DNA of 64,000 bases from Vitis vinifera. Taxonomy: Eukaryota > Streptophyta > Magnoliopsida > Vitales > Vitaceae. Positions 46,801 to 56,550 of the stretch are shown in pieces. The notes under the pieces are model-generated. The model saw only the letters and a program-made list of their open reading frames with translations, did no database searches and was not told the DNA's origin. The stretch is from positions 22,106,001 through 22,170,000 of the forward strand of contig NC_081819.1 in NCBI RefSeq assembly GCF_030704535.1, in the 5' to 3' direction. A program made the position numbers and the translations under genes. Numbering within the stretch: position 1 is the stretch's first letter; every line of letters starts with the position of its first letter.

Positions 46801-49800
46801 ATATGATACTATTATGTTCATCTTCTGCAGCTTTCTGTTAAATGGAAAGGGAGTCTGGGGAAGGATTAATGTTTCCATGGTTTGTCTAGTCCTTTTTTTT
46901 TTTTTTTGCGTTTGATGTCCAATGTAAAATTTATCAACTTCTGTCCCCATTTCCATGTATTCCCTGTCTGGATCAGGATAATGGACCACAGCTGCCAACT
47001 AATGTGATTGCAATGCTCAGATATGGAATAAATCTTCTTCAAGTTGTTGGACAGTTTAATGGTACATCTTAACTCAGCCTGAAATCTTTGTGTATCTCCT
47101 TTGCTTAAAATTCCTCCAAGTTTTGATTCATTGAGTTTGCAAAATTTGTAGGTAATTATGTAATTATCATAGCTTTCATGAGTGTGATATCAACTTCTGG
47201 CATTCCGGAATTACAGGAGTATATTCAGCCTGTTGCTGTTACATCAGATTCTGGTAAGCCAAATGAAAAAAATAAAAAGAGTTTATATATTTGGTGCTAT
47301 TTAGCATTTGATGTGGGTTTGTGTACCGTACTATGTTTGATTTTGTACTGGAAGTTGAAATAAAAGCTAAGACTATGTATTGCTTATATTGCCAATATCA
47401 GACTTAGAGATCATTGAAGGACAAGCACGAATCTCTTTAAATTGCCCTATAAGGTACATTATTTCTTTAGTTACTTTTGTAGATGATTAGCTGTTGTATT
47501 CTGGATTTTTTTTTTTTTGAATTGTTTCTGTTCTTCACATTGCATGGCAGCAGAATGACTAGTCCCGCGATACTTTCTGTAGATGAACATTATGCTTAGG
47601 TTTTATGTTTTCTTATTATTTTTATGGATCAGTATATATTTAGTTACTTTGTTTAGGCCACTGTTTTTGCACCTTTTATTTTCAGTAGATTCAAACTTAC
47701 TTAGTCATGTATCGTGCTGTATCGTAAGTTTTTTTATATAGTGAAAAATCGATAGAAAAAATATGTATAGATGTGTACATTGATTGAAAGTATGAAATAT
47801 AGAGTGATATATAACCAATTTTATGGAAGATAGTATGATCTAAAAAGTTAAACAATATCATATCATATGAAAATGTTGAATTTTACAGTTTTATCAAGTT
47901 CAAATTAACAAAATATGGCTTTAATATATGAATTCATCACATAATCCACAAAAATAAACTTCTTCAATTTTTAGCTATGATATTTAGTTCCAAATTCTAA
48001 CTAGGCATATGCTCTTATTTTGTTGTTGATATATATATATATGTGTGTGTGTGTGCGTGTGTGCGCTGTTATGTTTATCTTCAAAGTTCCAGCTTTTAGG
48101 TTCGTCATCATTCCTTCCCCACCAAAAAAGAAAATAAAAAAAGCTAATATATTAAATAAAAAATTTTATCCACTAATCATTGTCATTCTCATTGTCAACA
48201 TTCAAACCATTCAAATGAAAACTTTCCAATATTCATTGTAAAAATAAACTTACTTAACTTTAATATAGTATTTGATAACATGAATGTAGCTTTTCATACA
48301 AGATTACTTTACCTATTTTTCCTCTTTTATGATCAATTTTCAATCTTTTAGTACATTTTAAATAATTAACATAATAAATTCTTTTAACAATAAAAAATTG
48401 ATTTGATTTTTCTTAAAAATTATGGAAAATAGTTGAAGATGTATGTATCATTGTATCTTTGTATCGTTATATCACGTATCATAAAATACACTCTAAAATA
48501 AGTTACAAATTGTGATATGTATCGATTTTCATAAAAAATGTATGGTTTTGTTGTATCGTGTCATGTATTGTAAGTTTTTAATAACCATACTTAGTCATGG
48601 AGTTTTGCAAGGTCAAATTACCTTTTGTTGCCTGTAAGAGAAAAAGGGCCTAATAGGGTTCTTTTCACAAGGTAGGCCAACCCCATTTTATATGCTAGAA
48701 AGAGGCATTGAGTTTGTCCTCCTTTCCTATTAAGTAAATAGTTAGTTCATAAATGTACTAGTGCAGTGATGACTGACAACTGTGGCTTTAGCTCGTGAGG
48801 CCTGGCCCAAGTGGCAAGATGTTAAGAGATGGGATGTAGGAGGTTCTGGTTCCCAAAAGGGAGGTAAAAAAAAAGTTACTTATCAAAACAATTTAAAAAG
48901 ATAAAAGACACTAGCAACTGAGCCCTTTTCTGTACCATGTATGTTCACCAGACATTTTCCTTCAAACAATAGATCAGGGGAAAAAAACAAGAGAATCTAC
49001 AACCTATGGTAATCAGAATAATTTGTACAGTGTTTAGTATAAGATATTAAAACCGATTTGTGTAATGGCCGCACCATCTTGGAATGTGAAGAAAGAAAAT
49101 GTGGGTTTGAGTCTGCATGTATACACTTCATGAAAGAATGTTAATAGGTCCATTGCCAATCCACCCTTCCTGGAACCCTGAGAAATGGAAACTAACCAAT
49201 AATGGCCCTTTACAATAACATGTTCTATCAAAGAGATGAGTTAGCTAGTGGCTTTGACATGGGATGAAAATTTCATGACTGTTTCTGACTCTGATTTTGA
49301 ATCTTGGTATACACTTGGCTTGTATGGATTCTTATGCTGTTGATTACTTTAAACAGCTTCAGACGAATCAATATTCCTGTGAAGGGACATCTTTGCAAGC
49401 ATCATCAGGTGAGAGTTTTAGTACTCTGAATTGATCTTGGTTCACGACAAGATATTTAGGTCAATCAATAGTTAAACCACCAATTTATTTTTTGACTTCA
49501 TTCTAGGTGAAATGATTTTTTGTTGTGTAACATATATATGATATATTGTATAGATCTACACTCTGGAGGTTCTCTGGAACCTAAGCTACTTCTGGATTGC
49601 CATTATCGCTCACTTGTACTTGCTTTATTTTCTAACTATTTAAGCATCAAACTTTTGTCAGCTTCAAATGGCTGAAAAACACCATAAAAGACAGTTTGTG
49701 CTTGTTGGTGGCAAATGACATAATATGGACTGGCTGGTATGAGCTTGGGTCCATAGACATGAGTGCACTATTTATTCTTAGTTAATTCCATCTTTTCTTT

Positions 49801-51583
49801 CCTCAAAATGTTGACACTTCTAGTGTGCATATGTAGTGCTTTGATTATGGAAACTTCATCGAAATAAACTCAAGAAGGCCGTCCTGGCGGTGCCCTCATT
49901 GTAATCAGTCTGTCTGCAACCCAGACATACGAATTGATCAGAATATGGTCAAGGCAAGTATTTTTGGATTCACTTCTTTTATCTAGCTGTTTCCCCTTTT
50001 GTTTGAACCTGTTGCTCCTTGTTCAGATTCTGAGAGAGGTGGGAGAGAACGTTGTTGATGTGATTATCTCACCAGATGGATCTTGGAAGCCTGTTGTAGA
50101 AAGCATTGACCATGCTGAGCAGCTGTATGATGCCACCCAAAGCAATTGGCAAGAAAATACAAAGCAGTGTGAGTCTGTTAGGCTCTCTAGTATCGCAGCT
50201 GATGCTGTGGATCTTACCATGGGAGAGGATAATGATGATGATTCCCCAAGTAATTTCCGAACTGAAGACATGAAACCTCTGTGGGATGATCTTCAAGGAT
50301 TTTCTTCTGCAGAAAAAATTGTGTCACCAGGAGTCAATAGTACAGTTGAGGCAGATCAAATTATTTCTGCACATAGAGAGGACAACCTCTGGACAGGAGT
50401 GTTGTTGACCCCTTCTTCTGTCTCAGATGGCTTGGCACCCCCCACTACAAGTTCGAATGCTCATAGCAACGTTGGCTTTCCCAGAAGCACCTTCAGTTTT
50501 ATGTCTTCTCCTGTTTTAACTGATGCTGTTTCTCCTTCTCCTTATCGGGAAACTTTGGATGTTCACAGGGAAACACAAGTGCCAATCCCCTTGTTGCAAA
50601 ACCAACATTTTGATCCTAGTAACTTGCAGTTACAGCAATCTAGATTGGGAAGTTTGATTGCAAGCAATGAATATGGAAGATTGGCGTCAATACCAAGACA
50701 TCTAACAAGAAATCCCATTGCTGTTCAGGCCCTTCCTGCCCAGGATCAGTTACCGAGGTTGGCCCAGCATACAAGATTGATGCCCACTGGAGCCACTTCC
50801 ACTGGTTCTCAAACTACCTCTTTCATGGCACCCAGTGTGGAAGGGTTTGATGCAGTTAATGGAGTCACAGAAAGAGATCTTCAGTTTTCAAGGTCATTAA
50901 TGAGTTCATTTCCAGTCTCTGGTCAATCAGTCCAACGTGTGGGTGGCCTTCCGAACCCGAGAACAACTCAAGCCATGAATGAGCCGCGGAACAATGTCCA
51001 CCCATCGATTCATGTCCAATCCATGCAACGTCAGCAAAGAAGTGGTGGCAGTCAGGTCACGGGTTCAGTACCTAACAGGCAATCTCCACATGCAGCGGCG
51101 GCTCAGCAGACAGTCCAGGTGTCAAGATCACCACCATCAGTGCCTGTTCAACTCCGACCAGCCAGAACAGGCACAGCATTTTCTGTAGGCATGGTTGCTG
51201 AGCAGCTTAGAACAGCCGGCGAGCAGAGGCGGAATATATTGGGGACAGCATGGTCGACCCCTAGGCCTGATGCCTCAGCTGCATTACCAACAGATGAGAA
51301 CTGGCGGCCCTCTGGGCGGATGAGAGGAAGCCTCACAGGCGAGGCTTACTCTGCTGCACTTAATCAATTCATGCTCCAACCAACTCAACCGACTCAAGCA
51401 CCCCTACCGCCAACCAGTCTGCCATCAAATCTTCCGGGTGGATTGCCAGCATTCAGGCTTTTTCCCAGTAGTAGCAATGAACATAATGCCGCCCCCTCAC
51501 AGACAGAGCCTCAACCCAGGTTGCGACCCCAAGGGGGTGGAAGCTCAGGGACTTTACCCGAATGGACTCCAAGGATGCCCTGA
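37845..51583 (+). CDS. PIAL2-like: PIAL-type SP-RING SUMO E3/E4 ligase, copy A (complete)
   Basis: Fifteen exons: 37845-38002, 38906-38978, 39379-39444, 43788-43853, 43969-44051, 45837-45888, 45976-46047, 46691-46758, 46831-46879, 46977-47061, 47152-47253, 47402-47453, 49357-49408, 49837-49953, 50027-51583. The sum is 2,652 nt, giving 883 residues with all phases consistent. The last intron is GC-AG (AAG/GCAAGT). The N-terminal helical region (about 15-290) matches Arabidopsis PIAL1/PIAL2 (NNEIPSRARDLP, GHVLASLEVKPGYGAFVIDF, NGPQLPTNV). The SP-RING at about 303-357 has C322, H324, C327, C345, C348 and PSWRCPHCNQS. SIM candidates are VVDVIIS (374-380) and VDLT (426-429), the latter followed by an acidic run. 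The long C-terminal part is Gln/Pro/Ser-rich and contains NWRPSGRMRGS as in PIALs. PIALs extend SUMO chains (E4 activity) and act with MOM1 in silencing. The nuclear location is inferred from the family. Confidence 0.93.
40189..41018 (+). mobile_element. hAT-like non-autonomous element, copy 1 (intron 3 of PIAL-A)
   Basis: 830 bp flanked by the perfect 8-bp target duplication TAGCAAAC (40,181-40,188 and 41,019-41,026). The ends are CAAGGATAAAAATGTCGG and the reverse complement of GATATTTTCTTCCATG, an imperfect TIR of about 16 bp with hAT-like CA start and TG finish. Subterminal GATATATCGG-type palindromes are dense at both ends. No transposase. At about 40,795-40,862 it carries a tRNA-like block (TTGCCCTGGTGGTAAGGTGG, then GGGTTCGAGTCCCC as box B). 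The same place in the paralogous intron of copy B (about 58,951-58,965) is empty. Confidence 0.75.
41391..41485 (-). mobile_element. tRNA-derived SINE-like element
   Basis: On the minus strand TGGCTCAAGAGG (box A type, 41,466-41,455) and GGTTCAAATCC (box B, 41,421-41,411) are about 34 bp apart, followed by a long A-rich 3' tail (T-runs at about 41,360-41,400 on plus). Copy B lacks this block at the equivalent intron position (about 59,270-59,330). Short and without clear target duplications, so the family is not named. Confidence 0.6.
42133..43735 (+). mobile_element. Copia-type LTR with primer-site stub, interrupted by a hAT-like element
   Basis: The LTR starts TGTTGGGAAGTGTTTTAAAT at 42,133 and ends near GCTGGCACA at 43,707. 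It is followed by AATAAGTGGTATCAAAG, whose TGGTATCA core is the plant Copia primer-binding site for initiator tRNA-Met. About 20 bp of leader remains, then homology to copy B resumes. A 1,027-bp hAT-like element is nested inside. Near the 3' end it has GCCGAACTACATTAAAACCC, the usual Copia LTR motif. It is a fossil with no coding region. It is absent from the same intron of copy B. Confidence 0.65.
42335..43361 (-). mobile_element. hAT-like non-autonomous element, copy 2, nested in the LTR
   Basis: 1,027 bp in reverse orientation. On the minus strand it starts CAAGGATGAAAATATCGG and ends with the complement of CATGGTTGAAAATTTCG. The flanks TATAGGAT (42,327-42,334) and TATATGAT (43,362-43,369) are an 8-bp target duplication with one mismatch. 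The first about 550 bp of the element matches copy 1 closely. A tRNA-like block (CCCAATGGTGAGCAGG, then GGGTTCAAGTTCC) lies at about 42,650-42,730, at the same relative place as in copy 1 but with a different sequence. The remaining third differs from copy 1. Confidence 0.7.
47699..48599. mobile_element. Inserted element of unknown type in PIAL-A intron 12
   Basis: An 879-bp AT-rich insert flanked by the 11-bp direct repeat ACTTAGTCATG (47,699-47,709 and 48,589-48,599). Both ends inside the repeats carry the same sense motif ATCGTG...TGTAT(C/T)GTAAGTTTTT, so its ends are direct rather than inverted repeats. Other TATCGTATC-like motifs occur near 48,450-48,490. A 9-11 bp duplication would suit a Mutator-type element, but the ends do not. 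No ORF. The type is unresolved. Confidence 0.5.
48795..48890 (+). mobile_element. Weak SINE-like tRNA-derived fragment
   Basis: TGGCCCAAGTGG (48,803-48,814, box A type) and GGTTCTGGTTCCC (about 48,842-48,854, poor box B), followed by an A-run. It resembles the minus-strand SINE-like unit at 41,391. Low-level evidence. Confidence 0.35.
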
Positions 51584-52870
51584 TCGACTAGGTGAAGGGC
51601 TGTGTTTTTGGTTTTGCCAGCAGCGTTTGTCGGATCTGCATGGCTAAGTTTTTGTATGCATATAATTATTGTGGTTATTTGAAATGGTTAGAGGCCCCTT
51701 TGTATGTTGATAACGTAGATACACAATTTTGGATGGCTGTCTTCGTTGTAGATCCCGTGTCTGGTAATAAGAATTATAACTTGGGCGGGATTAAGCTCAA
51801 CCCGAATGGCGAAATCCAATTTAACCTGCTTAATCCAAGTTCAATATAATTTCATTTTACTTGTCTTGAGTTTGGATTGGTTGAGTTAGCTTCGGATTGA
51901 GCGAGTCAATTGGGTTGCTTGATTCTTATGTATTTAATTTTTTTTTTATATTTATATGGAAGTGATACACCCATAAAAAACTAAAAATAAATTTATATGT
52001 TTTTTTTAAATAAAAAAATATATAATATAATCTAATTGGATATTTTAAAAAATAAAATAAAATAATGTATTATTATATAGGATAATATATATATTATAAA
52101 AATATTAAATTGGGAGTGGGTTAGGTTGGAGTTATTCAAATTTTATTCTGAATTATCCAAACATGGGTTATGTGTATCAACCCATCCGAGTTGCACCTGA
52201 TTTTAATAATATACCCCGGAGTGAACATATAGAAGGTCTGCTAATCTTTCACAATAACCAACACTTGGACGTTTGACAACAATTTTTAAAACAATCGGGC
52301 AAGATCAATTTTTGAAAATGGATTTTAAAAACAATTTTTAGATTGTTTTCAAAAACAAAATTTAGTTGGAAAACTAAATTTTGAAAAACAGATTTCTCCC
52401 CTACTCTTACTCTTGTGTTGACATTTTCTCTTTACATATAAATATAATGCAGTGTTTTCAATGTATTTTTTTTTCTTTTAATTATTTTTAACACCACTTT
52501 ATATGAAAAATACAAGAAAAAACCTCAATTTGTATTAAAAGAAAATCACCTTATTTTCACTTGAAAAGTACTCAAAAATCACATTTTCCAAAAATACCCT
52601 CCTTAACTAGAATTGAAAAACTGTTTCTCAAACACTACACAACACCAATGTTAATTTATTGTTGTTTTGATTTTTGATTTTTCCATATCACGTCTACTGA
52701 TCCTTAAAATTAGTCTGCTGTTTTAACTATATTCTAAAAACAATTTTACATTTATTTATATGGTCAAGGACTAATAATAACCAACACTCCACTGTGATGG
52801 GTCCACCACTGGGCTTAGGAGGATCATAGACTGGACCAGGGGTTCAATGGTTGACCCTCAACTTTGGTTC
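51584..52870. other. 3' region of PIAL-A and intergenic DNA
   Basis: The first several hundred bases are probably the 3' UTR; no clear poly(A) signal was singled out. The rest is AT-rich spacer with no ORF or repeat that I can name. Confidence 0.4.
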
Positions 52871-55740
52871 CTGATTTAGGTTTTAAGCAGGGCTTTTCCT
52901 CTTTTCTCTTTCAGATTCAAAAAAATGTAGAAAATATTAGCATCTTTGCCTCAATCCCTCCAAGTCGTTGTTCCCAAAATTGATTCTGTTGTCTACCCAT
53001 TCCTTGTCATTTTCCCCAGAAAATGTAGGAAAATGAAAGAATTTTTTTTTCAATCTTATATTTTGCATGGAACGTTAGATGGGTTTATCATTTGCTGGAA
53101 GCTTCAAATAATTTTCCCTCCACTTTCTTGAGCACAATTAGGGTTTCAGTGTGAGTTATTTTATTAGGTATATCATAAATTAAAGAGCACTTCAATTTTT
53201 CTGTTTTTATTTTAAATTTACATGTCTGGTTGTGGCAGCTGATATTAGATTTTTTTTTTTTTTTAATTTCTAATTTTTTGTTTTTATTTTGGGTTGTGCA
53301 GGTTCCCAGATTATATTTTTAAAAGATTGAAAGAGGTAAATTTTGTTACATTGATTGATTTGCTCATTTGATGCTATTGCTGAAGCCATCAGTTTCCTTA
53401 GGTCATGTTGAATGTCTATTGCCTGATTCTGTGTTTATGGGAACTGGGTTTTGTTAAGTTAGCATTTCAGGAAGTGTAGATCATATAATTGGGATGTATT
53501 GCCGCTGGGAAGTGATAAAAGGATAGAAATGAACAACATGATTGAACCATATAATTCTTTTGAATCACTGATAAAAAAAAATATATATATATAATTCTTT
53601 TGAATCCACAGAACCTTGTACAAAATAGTAAAGTATGCCTTTTCAAGCAACTTAGAGATGAGAATTCCATGCCTAATCGGGTGTATACATACTGTGATTA
53701 GAATGTTGCTCGTCTCTCCCTTAATTATTCCATCTATTTTTATGAAAATTCTAATGTTCTTGTGCATGGCTCAATGACGATGTCAATACATATTCTCGTT
53801 AGAATTTGTCAATGGTTTGTTGACGGGTATGTTGGGGGCAACATGGAGTGACTCATCATGACTCAAATCAACATGGAGTGACTCACCATGACTCAAATCC
53901 AGTTGTTGATGTTTGATTCTTAAGGTTTCTTACTTTATTCCTTTTTCACTTTTATCTACTTTTCTAGAGGCCTATCCCAAATGGGGAATTTGCCTTTAGT
54001 TAATGAACTATGCACATTGGGTTACTTGGTTCTTGTAGAATCATAAGATTCCTTTTGCAACCCTCTTTCCATATTGTGCTTTAAAAGAAAGCAAAGAATT
54101 TATGGCTAAGAAATCCTGAAGGCCATTTTTCTGGTCACATTGCATTTGTCAACTTCTGTATGCTATGCTAACATTTGGTTGTAGGGAACATCAGTATCAT
54201 TTTTCATCTGCGTGTTTTCCCACCTAGAGCATGCGGCATGCCATGCCTTTCTCTATAACATGAGGAACTTTGTGCATGTAACTTCAGGAATTAGATTTCA
54301 GCCTGCAATGTACTCTAATTTTGTATATTACCTCTAATAAATTCTCAATGGCTTGGTTTATTGAATTGTATTTGTAATTTATTTGGTTATATATGCAAGA
54401 GCTACCTCATACACAAGCACATGCTTGTGCATGTACACTGATGTGTACCCGATCACTGATGCATATTAAATTCCTAAAGCTCCCCAGTTAGTCTTGTATA
54501 TCACCTGCATTTGCAATCAGGGAAAATGGTGACTACCAAATTGATTGTGTACCAACTCCTCTACCAATTCCTGCAATGAAGATAGGGTTGATCATGAAGA
54601 GGAGAGCATCACTGAAGTAGACAAAGACATTGATAGAAGGTACAAAAATTTCTGTGACATGCATGTAATAATGTTATCCTCTGAACTCCTTTATAAGACC
54701 TATTTTAAAGGTAGTCTGTGCTCAATCTGAGTTCCATACCCGTTCTTTAATTATGGCTACAATTTTAAGCTTTAGTTCTTAAATATTGAGACCTTCTAAC
54801 TTGTAGAAAGTTGGTGATGATTGAATTCCCTAGTAGCTACTTTAAATTTGATTGTTCTTTAGCTGTTGTCATTTTGATTTTCCTTTATTTATTTATTTTT
54901 ATTTCTGCCTTTTCCATATCTGTTAATTATTATAAATCAATTTCTTTACTTCTGGCCTGTTGTTATTGGTTGTTGAGGATAGAGGTTGTGGTAGTGAATA
55001 TTGGGGAGAGACTGGGGAGGGGAATATCAGTGTGATGGAGTTTGGAGTGTGTGCCCCTAATGATTTTCACTCCCTTTTGAATTTTTTGTGAACCTTCCAT
55101 TTTCTTCCCAAAACTGAATTCCAAGATGACTAATGCTTGGGGTACCTATGAAAGGAGTGAGTCTTCTTTTTCCAGACCATGAATCTGTCCCTATCTTTTC
55201 ATTTAATTGTAATATGTTATTATATATTTTTATATTACAAGGATTGTGGAGCTGATAGGAATTGCTAATATTCTGCTAATACTTATCATATTTTTAAACA
55301 TTTATTTCTATAAGGTCATTACAATGAGCACTTGATGAATAATCTATCTTCTTCTCTATGGTAGCACTTGTGGAGCTCCAGATGGAAAGCCTGTCTAGCA
55401 TTTTCCAGAAAAAGATTTAAGGAACTGAAGTGACATTGTGTTAGGTGATAATCTTCCTGATTGTTGCTATTTGCTTCCTTCTTGTACGGTCTTGTTCTTC
55501 TTTTTCTTCTCTTCCTGTAACTTCTGAATTCCAAATTTTTGCAGTGTGCAGAGTCTGCTTTAGAATCAGTCATTCCCAAACATATTTTGTTGGAAATGCT
55601 CCTCTTGCCCATATGGTTATACAGCCGGCAGAGAATGTGCCTGGCCTTCCATTTCTGAAGGTATTCTTTCTTTGGGAAATCACCTATGATTTCATTATAC
55701 AGTGGTTTGAGCTGATATTTGTATTAGTTGTATGACTGGT
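52870..55740 (+). ncRNA. Possible multi-exon transcript or decayed gene between the PIAL copies
   Basis: Several stretches have exon borders: 53,302-53,335 (GTTGTGCAG acceptor, GTAAAT donor), 54,521-54,638 (TTGCAATCAG acceptor, AG/GTACAA donor) and 55,545-55,660 (TTTTTGCAG acceptor, AAG/GTATTC donor). The sequence is less AT-rich than the spacer. In the 118-nt block all three forward frames contain a stop, though one then reads HEEESITEVDKDIDRR, which looks protein-like. I do not recognise a family. It could be a non-coding RNA, a decayed gene, or a gene whose exon limits differ from mine. Confidence 0.25.
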
Positions 55741-55994
55741 TTTGATGGCCCTTTGCATAATTGTAAACTTCTTGTCATGAGCTTGTCCCCCCAAAACCAC
55801 ACCCCACCCAAAAAAAAAAAAAAAAAAAAACTAAGATAATTCAACCCTTAAGAAACTTGCACAATTTTAAAAATATATGCATAAATGGTACATAGGTTAT
55901 ATAAAAATAATGAGATATGATGAAAAACAAATAGCTCTTTCCAAATATAATATAATCATTAGTTTGCAATAATTGTTGTAGTTCTACATCATAA

Positions 55995-56060
55995 TTTTTT
56001 TTTTTTGATGGGAAAATAGGAATGCATATTAATAGACACCTAAAAGGAGGTGCACCAATT
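55995..56060 (-). mobile_element. Fragment of a retrotransposon 3' end (LINE-type, tentative)
   Basis: A T-run followed by GATGGGAAAATAGG and ACCTAAAAGGAGGTGCACCA. A similar block follows a T-run at about 57,855-57,920 (GATAGGCAAATAAAGTGAG, then GCACACCAAAGTACAAC). On the minus strand these read as a GT/CC-containing stretch ending in an A tail. Too short to classify with confidence. Confidence 0.3.
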
Positions 56061-56481
56061 GTTCTACATCATAATTTGCAAATAAATCCAACAGGTTTAA
56101 TTAAGGCTATCAACAAACCTAAAGCATTGAAATCTAAGATCAAATACGATTTTAAAGGTTGAAACTTCAAAATGCCACTATTAAATCATAAAATAGGAAA
56201 TTAAAAATATATGTACACTACATTTTTATCCAAAAGTAATTTTGAATGCAGAGAATTTAGTATTATCTGTCAGTGACATGATCATTGTTCACTCGAGCTC
56301 AAATGGAGATTCAAAAAATAAATAAAAATACCATTTTGCTCCTACCTTCTCAATGTCTTTACACTGAACAAACAAGGCCATTTTGGTAACTTCAAAACCA
56401 TTTTTGGAAAAGATTCGGATTTAAGAGAGCGACAGAGTTGGCATGGATGGTGTGACTCAACAGTATATGTACATATACATG

Positions 56482-56516
56482 TATATATATATAGGGAGAG
56501 AGAGAGAGAGAGAGAC
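56482..56516 (+). promoter_or_regulatory. PIAL-B core promoter: TATA run and (GA)n tract
   Basis: TATATATATATA (56,482-56,493) is followed by an uninterrupted GA repeat (to 56,516), about 35-70 bp before the ATG at 56,551. A TATA box with a GA/CT-rich 5' UTR is a common plant layout. Copy A lacks this arrangement, so the two promoters have diverged. Confidence 0.5.
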
Positions 56517-56550
56517 GGAGTTTTAGAGAGAAAGACAGGATTTGGTGAGA

